This document shows positions 1 through 11,609 of a stretch of DNA of 64,000 bases, piece after piece (the stretch's first letter is position 1; every line of letters starts with the position of its first letter). The notes below the pieces were generated by a model. That model saw only the letters and a program-made list of their open reading frames with translations. It did not search any database and was not told the origin of the DNA. The position numbers were made by a program, and so were the translations under genes. The DNA comes from Lottia gigantea (lineage: Eukaryota; Mollusca; Gastropoda; Lottiidae). The stretch lies in NCBI RefSeq assembly GCF_000327385.1, contig NW_008709259.1, positions 1,576,951 through 1,640,950 on the forward strand, written 5' to 3'.

Positions 1-130
1 AGTTTTTGATATTTTTTCTGTTTAACATTCATGTATTTTCATTTTAGTTTGGTGGTGCTGACATTTTCTAGCAGTCAGAAATGGATCTGAAAAAACTATG
101 ATTTTACATACATTTTTCATTCTTTTACAG

Positions 131-226
131 ATTCATGATGAAAAAGTAGATTTTGCATCCAATGCTACATCAAAATGTGGATCATTAGATAATGCTGATC
201 ACCAACCAGAAGGTGGGGATCAATAA
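131..226 (+). CDS. Last coding exon of a tau/MAP2/MAP4-type protein (partial, 5' part outside window)
   Basis: After a pyrimidine-rich tract and an AG acceptor (TCTTTTACAG ending at 130) the phase-0 frame reads 31 codons to TAA at 224-226. It contains one tubulin-binding-repeat core, SKCGSLDNADHQPEGG, matching the tau/MAP2/MAP4 pattern SKxGSxxNxxHxPGGG; these repeats bind along microtubules. Only one repeat is visible, so the rest of the protein must lie upstream. The exon runs into GAG|GTATG just after the stop, so the stop may belong to an alternative splice form. It could instead be an alternative exon of the tau-like gene at 1725, but the in-frame stop and that gene's own start codon argue for a separate end. 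Confidence 0.6.
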   Translation: MHDEKVDFASNATSKCGSLDNADHQPEGGDQ

Positions 227-827
227 TGAGGTATGTTCTTGAGACAAAATAAATCACGGATTTTGATCAAGATATTACGAACTTCGTAATAGATTTTTTG
301 TATCATTGGAGATTTTGATTGGATAGTATGCTTGGATATACAGCCAATCGGAGCCCTCTATTACATATACAGCCATTGTTTACAGTCTGTCTTTCTGATG
401 AGGGTTTTGATTGGTTTATTACTTACAATCCAACCAAATCACTTCATTTACAAGCTGCCATGATACAAAAGAGTTCCCATGATGTCATGGTAAGGTATTT
501 GACAAAGTTTATAAAAACTTGACTTGTATTGCTTCTATTCTGTGAATTAATACATCCATTTGAGATCTGTAAAATCTTCAAATCCTGAGTACAATAGTAA
601 CAAATATTTTGTTAAGATTTAGAAGTTAAAAAACCATTTTTGTTGTATTGTGACATAATTTGAACACAGTACTATAGAGTAAGCTAACTGATGATTATCA
701 GCTGGTAAAGCAAATACTTACACAATCATATCCCTTTAGATTTCCAATAAATAAGCCATTCTATATAGATTATTGCCTAAAATTTAATTAATAAAAAAAT
801 TGTTTATTCTAAGAAGTATTAATTCTT

Positions 828-1185
828 TTAAAGATGGGTTTCCCTATTTTTTAGTGTCAAATTAAGTAAACTTTTTGATTAATTGGTGTTTCTAATGAAT
901 TATCATGTATTTTTGATCATATCATTATGTTCTTATAGATATGATTAAGATTTTTAACCAATCATAAATGTCCATGTATGATAGTCTGGATAAACAAAAA
1001 AGGACTTTTTGACCTTTCTTGATCAGTCATTCTTTGGAATTGTGCTGGTTATTCTCTTCTAATTTTGCTAATTGGACATGAGAGACAAACTAGTATTTTC
1101 CAAGTCATTAGAACACCTCTACTTTCTATTCATATAAGTATTAGCATTTTCATTTTCATAAATAAATAAGGGAACCCATCTTTAA
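828..1185. mobile_element. MITE family B, full length, TTAA-bounded
   Basis: Inverted ends: the left end starts TTAAAGATGGGTTTCCCTAT, and the right end, read in reverse, starts TTAAAGATGGGTTCCCTTAT. Both begin with TTAA, the target of piggyBac- and Kolobok-like elements. About 358 bp with no coding capacity. A second, truncated copy lies in opposite orientation at about 17790-18065. Confidence 0.75.
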
Positions 1186-1724
1186 CAATCCTAATAAAAT
1201 TTGATAACATGTGTAACATAACAAAATGTATTATCATTTCTTTCTAAGACGCTCAATTAACCAGATAAATAAGGTTAAAGGTACAATTTTTCAATAGTTA
1301 CTATGTGACTAATGTGATATCGAAAGCCTAGGTGTCGCCACTAGACAAATACCTTTTAATCCAATACATAATACCTCTTTAATTGCTACATAGTGAATAT
1401 ATGTTATCGCTATTTATTTGAATAGATACAATACAATGAAAAGCCTTTGATACTAAAGAAAACTTTGCCCCTTTTTTGATCAACTAATGTCACTTAGTTA
1501 CAATACAATTGGACTAGAGATCTAGGGTTGAAGGTTTAACAAGATTTCTGCGACCTTTTTGAAGTGTGCACTGTTTAATAAGGATTTGTTTTATAAAGAT
1601 TACTTAGCTATATGAATGAAGCGAAGCAAAATTATAAAGGAGTTTTTTCAGTGTAATAGTTTCCAAAAATGGATTTAAAAAAGGTGTAACAAGACATAGG
1701 ACTGGATAACTGGATAAAATCAAA

Positions 1725-2864
1725 ATGGAGGTCACAGGTTCTTCTACTGTGAAAATTGGACCAGAATATAAAAGATATAAACCAAACATAGGCAAGGATC
1801 CTACAGGGGGAATGAGATTTGCTCCTATAAGAAGAGTAGAATATCTCAGTAATAATGAAATCACAGATGAAAATCCTTATTTGGATGTAAAACAACGGAA
1901 TGATGGACAGTTTGTGGTGGTAGAAAAATATCCAATGACTCATCGCAATAGAAATGTTGGAAGAGTCACCAATGTTCAAGCATCTCTGGCAAACTCTGGG
2001 GTGAAATTTCGAACGATAAAACCCAGATGGGTATATGCCATTAATGGTGAATTTTTGGGTCGGACTGATGCACTGAAATTGCCTTCTGTGGATTTAGGGT
2101 GGACTAAAAAGTCTAAATGTGGCTCAATGGACCAGTATTACCACAAACCTGGAGGTGGCACAAAAAGAATATTCAGTGAAAGTCGTAAATGGAATGAAAA
2201 TGCCAAATCAAAAGTTGGATCTTTAGAAAATGTTAGTTTTGGAAAGTTTCGAAGTCGTAGTTATCCTTCTTATGAAAATTATGGTTTGTATTTGCCTGAT
2301 ATTTCTCCACGATTCGAAGCTCAGGCTCATACAGAATGTAGAAATAAGATACATTATATACCAGGCAAAGAGAACGTAAAACCTCCGCGAAATCCACGAT
2401 ATGAAGAGACTGAATCACATGTTCGTTCATTAGACAATATGCATCATATATCTCAGGGAGGAAACGTCATTCTGCCTAATTATAGGAAAGATTGGAAGGA
2501 ACCCACAGAATCTAAAGTCAGATCTCTGGAGTTCATCCATCATCAACCTGGTGGCGGAAATTTCCAACTGCCTCAAATTCGGAAACAGAAGTGGACAGTT
2601 AAATCAAAAGTTGGATCATTGGACAATATACAGCATGAGCCAGATAAGCATCGCAAAAAAGTTCCTCATTTTCCAAAAACCTGGAAAGGCCATTCCAAAA
2701 TTGGGTCTCTGGATAATATAAGTCATAAGCCTGCAGGAGGTCAGGTTTCTCTTCCTAAACGGTCTATTCGCTGGAGGGGTCGATCAAAGGTCAACTCCAA
2801 ACCTCCAATTAAAACTATATATGAAAGAGAGGAATCTGATTATTCATTAGATTCTTTAGATTAG
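1725..2864 (+). CDS. Tau/MAP-type microtubule-binding repeat protein, 379 aa, single coding exon
   Basis: The start at 1725 is the first ATG after an in-frame TAA 18 nt upstream and has A at -3 and G at +4. Residues 1-125 are basic and unrecognised. From residue 129 on, copies of the tau/MAP repeat follow: SKCGSMDQYYHKPGGG (130-145), a degenerate SKVGSLENV (162-170), a remnant at 204-220, then cores near 232-246, 263-278, 294-306 and 324-339, and a decayed SKVNSKPP (354-361). Most keep SK(V/I/C)(G/R)S, L(D/E)N and HxPGGG-like parts. The acidic tail ends DYSLDSLD. The protein is very basic and probably binds microtubules in the cytoplasm, as the family does. Vertebrate tau has four repeats split over exons, so six or more in one exon is unusual. 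Possible AATAAA signals lie at about 2964 and 2994. Confidence 0.85.
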   Translation: MEVTGSSTVKIGPEYKRYKPNIGKDPTGGMRFAPIRRVEYLSNNEITDENPYLDVKQRNDGQFVVVEKYPMTHRNRNVGRVTNVQASLANSGVKFRTIKPRWVYAINGEFLGRTDALKLPSVDLGWTKKSKCGSMDQYYHKPGGGTKRIFSESRKWNENAKSKVGSLENVSFGKFRSRSYPSYENYGLYLPDISPRFEAQAHTECRNKIHYIPGKENVKPPRNPRYEETESHVRSLDNMHHISQGGNVILPNYRKDWKEPTESKVRSLEFIHHQPGGGNFQLPQIRKQKWTVKSKVGSLDNIQHEPDKHRKKVPHFPKTWKGHSKIGSLDNISHKPAGGQVSLPKRSIRWRGRSKVNSKPPIKTIYEREESDYSLDSLD

Positions 2865-2993
2865 GTAAGACATTTAGATTAGGCTAAAAATAACTAATTA
2901 GTATGTATGTGGACTCCCTTAAACAGATAAAACAGATTGACAAATCTAGTCCCAGTCACTTGTTAATAAAATGTACCACCATAATTCATGTTC

Positions 2994-2999
2994 AATAAA
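2994..2999 (+). terminator. Polyadenylation signal AATAAA of the tau-like gene
   Basis: AATAAA lies 130 nt after the stop codon of the 379-aa tau-like frame; another AATAAA lies about 30 nt earlier. Confidence 0.5.
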
Positions 3000-3122
3000 G
3001 TTGAAATAAAAACTTTGGACTTTTAAAGGCAAAAGATTGAATGAAGTCTATCAACAGAGGAATTTTCTAGAAATTTCTGTTGTCTATAACAAGAGTTAAT
3101 AAAGAAGTTGTCTTTCATAACA

Positions 3123-3410
3123 TTAAAGGGACATGTGTGCCATTTATGGGGGTTGATTTGAATCAGAAGTTCTAGAAATGTAAGAAAATTGCTTTAAAAA
3201 TACTTCAAACTAGGAATTTTGCTCACTACTTCTATATATATCTTAAATTGACGAGTATTCATTTTAACATTCAACGCAGTTAATTCTGGATACACATTGA
3301 TTTGAAGGCTCAAATTTCGACGGTGAGCTGTGAACACTATTGCTGATTGGCGTAGCTAAAAAATTCCTGTTTCTGACACCAAAGTATGAATGGAGCACCT
3401 GACCCTTTAA
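3123..3410 (+). mobile_element. MITE family A copy 1, TTAA-bounded
   Basis: Starts TTAAAGGGACATGTGTGCC and ends GACCCTTTAA. It carries the family core CTCAAATTTCGACGGTGAGC and GTGAACACTAT followed by TGATTGGC. Nine copies of this family were seen in the window, at 3123, 15550, 21985, 22550, 44491, 45087 (reversed), 53638 (reversed), 58966 and 62435. Confidence 0.8.
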
Positions 3411-6400
3411 GGCCAAAAAATAATATGTTTCATTATGTCTTTTAAAAAAAATCTTAAAAACAGTCACTGCTATTTTTGTCCATTTGAAGTCCATAGTTTT
3501 TTCTACCTGCTTTATGACTTCAAGTTATAGGCTATATGTAATTTCAATCTAATATAAAAAAATTCTGATATTTTCGACTTCATTATAATCTGACAAGTTT
3601 TGTACCACAGTCCTGTTATATTTAACCAATCAAAGCATGTACTGTAGGATCACTTTCTACCTTTTTTAAAGCAGTGATCAATTGTGGTATAACAAAATCA
3701 TAAGTGGCTGTCATATTGCTCTACTTTGGATTTTGCTATCCCACAATTTGGAATCATTATAACAATGAGTACTTTATACTGGAAATAAATTAAAAAAGAT
3801 AAAAAACAAGAAAGCAATCATAATATTCATGTCAAATGGGTCATTTAAGAGATGTGTTTTGAATGTCTTACCTTGTTACAAATTTGTGACATATTCTGTG
3901 AGTTCATGATTTTTGTGTAGGATATCGCCTTTAATTTTTGTCATTCTTTATATATTGCAGGTTCTGATGTAATTGCGATGTAAATTTAGTGATTTTCTGG
4001 TCTTTGAGATAATCAGGATTAGTGCCAGCGTCTACTTATCGAGAAAACTTTGTCCATATTCGTAATAGAGGAGTTCTGTAAAAATTTATCCAATATTTTC
4101 TTTTTTAATTTAATCAATTTTTGTCTTTTAATTATTTAAGACTTTCAGCATTATGGTATACACAGCCTTTGACATCACCTAAATGCTCTCTTTTTATTTA
4201 ATCACATAGTGTAAAGATTAATTTAATTCTGCATTTTAAAACATCCCTTCAATTGCGTTAATTCTTTTAATTTGAAAAAAATTAGAAAATTAAAAAAAAT
4301 AATTTTTGAGATTTGAATGTTAGAATTTGAATTTTTTAAAATGATTCTCAAAGTTGTGAAAAAATTGTAAAGGGAATTTACAAGAAATTATTTGAAAGCT
4401 TGGCTCAAAACCAAAATAAATAGCCAAATAACCAAAGGCATAGAATCAAATGAAGGGATGATCTTTCTGTTATATTTATGATTTATAACTTTAAAATCAT
4501 TTAGTGCTATCTACTTATAACTTATTTATTTGTTATCATGCATCGAAATAACACAAAACAGTTGACTTTATTTGTATTATAAGGCAACTTCTAACATATG
4601 AAGCCATTCACAATTTGAAATCTGAGGTAGTTTTTTGTCTCCTTTTAAGTGAATCTCATAATTAATTAAGAAATTTTATATTTTATTTACTTTTTAATTT
4701 ATTGCTTAATTAATATTCAATTAACAAATGAATTGAATCTTTGATGTATTTAAAAACTTTTCTATTTGGCTACTTATTTCATTAGTTATATACTATATAA
4801 TTGCGAATACAATGCGCGCTTTGAGAAACTCTTTTGGTTGATATTACCCACTTGATATCACTTTTTTGATATCACAAAATTTTTGCCCTTTTATATTACT
4901 TTATATTTTAATTAGTTATATACATTAAGTAAGATCAATCTTTTAAAAATAAACTTTTTTTTCATATCTTCAAATTGTACAAAAAGTGGCTGTTTGGGTT
5001 GATTTTACATGCTGTGTTTTGAAAGTATATCAAATTCTTTGAGAAAAGTAAATGAAGCTAATGATAACAAAATTTCAAATTAGTTCACTTTTTGATAGAG
5101 TTGTAACCGAATGCTGTTTATGTCATCCAACTAGGATTGCTCTCACAAATTTTCCACATAATTCTATAGATTTGTGTGCAATGGGAAAATGAATGATCTT
5201 AAAGTGCTTGTTTTAACAATAGTCTGCACAGCCATTTTAAAGCATTTCTAAGCAAAAGATAATTTTGAATATGTCTCCTTATTTTTTAAAAAAATTAACA
5301 TTTGTGCTTTGTTTGAACTTTGACATTACACTTTAAAGGTTTGAATTGCTTTATATGTATTATAGCTATATCTTTTCCATATTCAGAGAAGGGAATGAAA
5401 ATAATTAATAAGAAAAGGGAAACCTATAGAAAGAGGCATATTCAAGGAGCAATGGAGAGCTTTTGATTTTGAAAGCATTAAGTAAAAGTTTTTTTTGAAT
5501 AAACCTTGAAAACATTGGTCAATCAAGGGGTAAAATCTAGATGAATATGTCTTGTATGCAGAATGATCTTTCAAAAGTTAATTAATTAGTTAGTTATAGT
5601 TGTCTCCCCTGTTTAAAAGAATGCTCTCTAAAATGGAAGGTGAAAATGTTTGTTGTGAGATGATTGTGTACATAATTTTCAAGTGAATCAAGTCAGATGT
5701 ACATAATGAATAATTATTTGTAAGATTATTGCAAGAATATAATTAATTTGATGACAGACTTTGCTAGATAACTATTGAAAAAAAATTGGGATTTTCACCC
5801 ATTAAGCTCTGTCTATTGCAGAATTATTATGCTAAGAATAACATCCATTGGCTTAGCTCTGAGCTCAGATTTTCAAAAAGTAACTCTACATTGACTGTCA
5901 GAAAATCGTGGAATTTTAATTTTCAAGCCTTGATTGTTGTCTGCTTTCATTGTTAAGAATTTGTTTCTGTTTTGGCTTTCATTGTTAAAGTGCACTTATT
6001 ATTTGTATATTAAAATAGTCTTGATAAACTGGACCCAAGTCTAGATCAAAATGTCTTGAATTTGCATATGGAGGTTTCTTACTGGAACTGGCTGAGTCCA
6101 TGGACACATCCTGCAAAAGATCTACTGTAAGATGAATGAAATGACTGAGTTTTGTGCTCTCTTGAAGCCAGTAAAATCTTGTGGCTGAAAAGGTACATTT
6201 TTGCAGCCTCTTTCTTGAAGAGAGATAGATCCCAACACAATATGGGGTACCATAGATATAACTATGTTTCTAGCATGCAAGTTCAATGGAACGATTTTGT
6301 ACATTTTAGAAGAACATTTAAGTATGCTTATGATGTTAAATTTAATGGTTTAACTTATTTTATGCTTAAAATTTATGAGTGTTATTTTAACAGCAAATAC

Positions 6401-7570
6401 ATTTTCTCGTTGTTTTTGTAATTGGTGAACACTTTGTGTTTCGTTGAAAATGAAAGAGGTCATAAGATTCTTCAAATGGGGTTCTTTTGTTACCGTGCTG
6501 CACATTCACAAATTGGTTTTGATGAGCTTCAGATGGCTTGAAAACGTGTACGATTGTAAATGTATTTCAGTTTTGATGTATAATTTATAAACAAACATGA
6601 ATTACAAAAGTATGAACTTCATTCCTTTAAGAAAAGTATTTGGTTAAGTGAAGACAAAAAAAAACTTTAGTCCCCATGTTTCTGAAGAAAAACTTTCCAT
6701 CTAAATACATTGTAAGATGGTTTGCCAAGGATTTAACCAAGTTGCATTTGACTGCATGCTATTGAAAATATAATTCTGTGTAGAATTTGTCGCCATTGGC
6801 TATAATGTGCACATCCTGTTTGGCAAGCCCTTTTAATGTAAAAAAACTGCTCCCTATACACGCAAATATTCGGTACATGCCTCATTAGACTTGTTTCCAG
6901 TTTAGAAAAGGAATGATAGCTTAGACCTCTATGATTTAAATCGTCAATTATAATATTCATTTCAAATTTATTGATTTCAAAGCTTAATTAAAAGGGAGTA
7001 TAAATTCGGACTGCTAAACCATATTAATGAATATTAACAGACCACATAGCCATGGCTTAAGATAGAAGGGATTATGCTCCAATATGTAACCATGAGAAAT
7101 TCTCTATATAATGGTTTGTCAGTCGGAATTTTACTGCCTACAGCCTAATATTAATAACAATGTGATATGTAAAATATGTAATGAATGAAGGTCGATTCTG
7201 TCGATTGGTTTGCCTCTGTCTTGTCTTATGTCTGTTTATTCTTTCTTTCACAATAAACTTTAGCTCATACATTAAAAGCTTCATTTTTTACTCATGTAAT
7301 GGTGTATATAGGCGGTAATTTTTGGCCTATGCCTCCCCTTTCTTCTCTCTCTGGCCTCGGGCCATACAAAATGATAAATTTATTCCACTTTCACTTCCAA
7401 AGTCTTGCATTTCCTCATCGAACTTGGTCAAGTGAAGACAATATCATGCAGTGTGCAACAAGGGAAATTTTACATTGACAGCAGCATTTACCTACTGTTT
7501 TTTTTATTGCTGTTAGGCAATTTTTAATTGAGTAGTTTATAGCATTTGGCGCCTCGGCTTATTTTTCCAT
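3411..7570. other. Gene-free AT-rich stretch
   Basis: Short frames here (for example 6152-6421) have no family signature or splice context. Homopolymer runs and AT-rich sequence dominate. I see no gene, RNA gene or clear transposon. Confidence 0.5.
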
Positions 7571-7690
7571 AGAAATCAGTCGAGAGAACAGAGAAACAGA
7601 GAAATCAGTCGAGAGAACAGAGAAACAGAGAAATCAGTCGAGAGTACAACGAACTCGGTCAAGAGAACAGAGAAATCAGTCGAGAGGACA
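7571..7690. repeat. Short tandem repeat, ~28-bp unit
   Basis: About four imperfect copies of AGAAATCAGTCGAGAGAACA plus a short GAGAAACAG linker. Confidence 0.75.
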
Positions 7691-7789
7691 GACTGTTAAA
7701 ACTGGAGATACATATTGGGCCCAGGCTGATTTAATGGGTGTCGAGGTTCAGTATCGAAATACGGAAGCGTTGAGGAAGCTCTATAACCA

Positions 7790-8240
7790 CCAAATGAAGG
7801 TCCGAGGGGATTCTTCCTCAAATAATTTTCTAAAATATATAGAATTGATATGGTCATTCCGATACATATTTTAGGGTGAAGAGTAGAAGACGTTTCAAAT
7901 CATATTTGAAATTTATTAGAAATTTAATGAAGTAGAGGTACCAGACTCCCGAGACTAGGGGGTACAATAGGGGGCAGACTGACTATATGCTGGAACAACT
8001 GTCGAGGTTTAACTCAAAATGTGGCAACTCTGTGGACGTGTCAATGTCGCAAAGCTCTTATACAGCGTCGGAGAGGGTTTTCCTGAGAAACTTTTCGAAA
8101 TAATTGAACTGATTTGGTGTATCCTGACGCATAATATGTTAGAGCAAAAGTGTATAGAGCAAAAAAGTATAAACATCGTATTTTCAAATTTGTCATAAAA
8201 TAAAGTGGGGTACAATTGAGGGTGCAAACCAGTTTTTCTG
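7790..8240. repeat. Two adjacent copies of a ~200-bp dispersed repeat
   Basis: Copies at about 7790-7985 and 8040-8240 share an order of features: an aAATAATTttcta-like segment, GAATTGATaTGGT/GAACTGATTTGGT, TAGGGNaAA, then GGGGTACAATtGaGGGtGCA. A third diverged copy lies at about 10350-10510. No ends could be defined, so the class is unknown. Confidence 0.45.
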
Positions 8241-8559
8241 CGCCACCGCTGAGAGGTACAAATATTTTTCTTGGGTTGGTAGGGCAAATGCTCTACCGGT
8301 ACAATTTTATACAGCATGTGATGAACTCGGCGTCCACGATTCAACTAGAGCATACATACACTGTGTTCCTTATCCAGAACCTTGTCGGCTAGACGTTCAA
8401 TATTCAGACAGGTTTAAAACTAGTGAAAGTTGAAATTTCTTGTGAATTTTCAATTTGAGGTATAGTTGAACTGGTTATTCGATTTCCGTACAGTTTAGTA
8501 CTTCTGACTATTCACAAATCATAAATGAATCCCGGAATAGAAATATTAAAACAGAACCT

Positions 8560-9046
8560 AGACCGAAACATCTGTCTCTATTCCAGCCTCTGATAGCTAT
8601 TTGGACAGACGTCAGCTAGTGTAGCGACAGAAAAAATAGGCCCCATTAAATGGGTACATTCCGCATCTCCGCAGGTTTAAACTTTGTTACTTACCTCTGG
8701 AAAATCCAGATATATTTTGAATCATGAATATTTTTGTAGTTCAGTCATACCATCATTTTCTCCCTACAACATTTTTGTCACATGTCCGGTTTCATCAAAG
8801 TTATTTTTGACGGAACTTATTTAGCATCGTCCTTTTAAAACTGTGTGCGCATCCAAAAGTTCTCACAGTCACGAGATAGTATCAAAACGAAAGTTATGGT
8901 AATGTCAATCACTAATTTACAATCATCGTATAGGTAATTTAATATTATGTTAGAAAAAAAAACCATTTAACAGGGTCTCTTTCTTCTGACTTGACAGCTG
9001 TCAAAATGTCCATCAGAGGCTGGAATAGAGGCAGATGTTTCGGACT
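8560..9046. mobile_element. Non-autonomous DNA transposon with ~35-bp TIRs and perfect 11-bp target duplication
   Basis: The left end begins AGACCGAAACATCTGTCTCT; the right end read in reverse begins AGTCCGAAACATCTGCCTCT. The inverted match continues through TATTCCAGCCTCTGAT. The element is flanked on both sides by the identical 11-mer AAACAGAACCT (8549-8559 and 9047-9057). It is 487 bp long with no coding capacity. A 9-11 bp duplication fits Mutator-like elements best, but the superfamily is not proven. Confidence 0.85.
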
Positions 9047-9177
9047 AAACAGAACCTAATAACGAATCCCGGGATATGCAGATTGCTGCCTTTTAACAAA
9101 TAGGTTCAGTTCATCGAGAAACCAAATGAATTTCCAAAGATATCCATCGTACAAGACTTTTCCAGTATTGTATAGTT

Positions 9178-9539
9178 CAGTGGTTCCAAACACTTTTCAG
9201 CCTTTAAACCACTGGAATAATCATTAATTTTGAACCCCTCCAAACAATGGACATTCAAAACATTTATAATTTATAATTAAACATAATAACCAGACATAAT
9301 AATGGATATATAATCATATTACACACACTAATTGACTGCATACAATGCACGTGCTGTCATAAAACATTGAGACCCAAGTCAAATTTCCAGGAAAATCCTC
9401 AAAAGACACCGAAGCCTAGGTTGGCTCAATAGTTGTGGCAAAAACATGCACCAGAAGTACTGGAACCATATAATATCCCTCCACCCCTCCCCAAGAAAAA
9501 AAATTCCCCTACAACAGTTTTCCAGATTTGGAACCAGGG
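9178..9539. mobile_element. hAT-type MITE with 8-bp target duplication
   Basis: The left end is CAGTGGTTCCAAAC; the right end in reverse is CCCTGGTTCCAAAT. CAGNGGTTC ends are typical of hAT elements. The flanks are the identical 8-mer GTATAGTT (9170-9177 and 9540-9547), the hAT duplication length. 362 bp, non-coding. Confidence 0.85.
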
Positions 9540-9547
9540 GTATAGTT

Positions 9548-11540
9548 CCTGTATCACTGAAAACAGATTGAATACCTAACGCTGTTCATTTTGAATATTC
9601 AAAAAGATTCTTATAAAACACCACATTTCATAAAATTATTTTCAATCTGATTTCTTTTCACGAAAGTTCCTATTTTTAACAACATAATTATTTCAAACGT
9701 TAGGAATTATGTGTATAGCAATACATGATATTATCATTGTATAATATAACGTATATATATTATATTCTAATTGAGTTTTCATCTTTTGATGTATTTTATT
9801 ATAGTTGCATTAATCATTTTAGGGGTAATATAAGCGAAGATTTATTGATTTTTATTTCATATATTCAAATTATATTATATTATTCAAACTAACTGCACAA
9901 GCGATTCTCTCTCACTAGAGATTACGCCTAAATTCCTGTGCCTGTGTTCTCATAACGTTCCTAAACAGCAATGGTCCACTCTAAAATTCATATTGAATTA
10001 ATAATGTTACCCCGAAAACTAAAAAATAGAAAAATAAATTAACAGATTGCTTGAATGCAATTGACCTTAATTTCCCTGTGAGTTAGCAGTTTTCTGTTGT
10101 TTATGAAAGAATATAAATTATTCTAAAATCACCAGACGACACTATATTGGCCAGCATAATTAATATTAACATATTTATCTACAATTTATCAAATATATTC
10201 CTAATTAGACCATTTAAAATCGTTAAATACAACATCTGTGTAACATTTCATATCACATAGAATATTTCTATTGTCGAGTTGACCAATCAAACAATTTTCG
10301 ACTGAAATTTTATTTTTGTGCATCTTGTGTTTTTCCTCACGGCCGGTGGCGGCGCCAGCTTTCCGAGAATTACATTGATATTATGCATTCTGAAGCAATT
10401 TTAGGGCAAAAACGTATAAAAATCATATTTTTATTTAATACTATATTACATATTTAATATGTTGAAAATAAAATTGGGGTACAATTGGGGGTGCAAACCA
10501 GTATTCTAGGGCCCCACCCCCCTTGTTCCCACACTGCTTACGGGGATTTACAAAATTTCGACAAAACTATATGTCCTCTATCCACGTGAAAAGACGGGTA
10601 ATGAATTTAGTTTTTTTAAATGCTTGAAAAGTTAGGTGCTGAAAATAATTAAAACTATACACCAAAATCTAAGGAAAGGTTTTTTGGTCGACATCTCGAT
10701 ATTATCATATCCCATTACAAAGCAATATCTTGTTCAGCGCGGAACACAAAAACAAGATAATGCTCTCTAGCCTGAAGATATACATTAAGTCATTAACAAA
10801 CATGATATAGGAATTTATAATTACATAGACATACATGAAAAATAATGGAATCCAACATGCATTATTACAAACCAATAATGGCGTGTTTTCGTCAAGGGAA
10901 GTGACTATAAACCGTTTATCATTAAATTGCTGAACCCATCAGATCTACATAATTATGTGTACCAAATATTGTTATCGAACGCGCATATGCCAGGTTCGGA
11001 TCCAGACTGGATTGCAAGTAATACGTCCGGATGGGCAATGGTAAATGGTGTTTTGTTTCAATAATAAAATTGATTCCATTTTTAGTGCCCCCCTTGTATC
11101 TACGGGTCTGATGTAAGCTTGTAAACAACCGAACCAGAATTCTACCATAAATTATATAGTATTATAGTCGCATAACATACCGGAAGGAGTTGGTGAATAA
11201 AAATGTTTTGTTGAATTTTGCTGGTTCCTTCTTCAGTATTGACGCAAGGTGGACGAGGTTCGAATCATGTTCAAGATAAAATAAATTCGGATTTCGCGGT
11301 ATGTGCTTTCGAGAGTCAACTTTCACCTCTTAAATTTCAGCTAAATTATATATCGGTAACCTGACACAGTTGATTGATAGCCAAAAGTTTTAAAACATAT
11401 ACACAGCCAAAGTTTTTAACAACGTACAGATGGGTCCCGATAGTAATCGATATACAAAATACTGCTTTATTTATCAGTTTTATCAAAACCATGGTCTGCT
11501 GATGAATGATTGGAAAAAATTTTAATTGGTTGTCAAAATG
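9548..11540. other. Gene-free stretch upstream of WxxW gene 1
   Basis: Contains the third copy of the 7.8-kb dispersed repeat (about 10350-10510). Otherwise AT-rich sequence with no supported gene. Confidence 0.5.
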
Positions 11541-11548
11541 TTTAAAAG
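11541..11548 (+). promoter_or_regulatory. TATA-like box of WxxW gene 1
   Basis: TTTAAAAG lies 69 nt before the ATG. It is at nearly the same distance as TATAAAAG in gene 2, and both starts continue ATGCTRCGCT, so the promoters look homologous. Confidence 0.55.
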
Positions 11549-11609
11549 CCGAATAAAATCCAATTTAATCAACACACTTGTTGTAGCAACTTGAAGACAT
11601 TGTTTCAAA

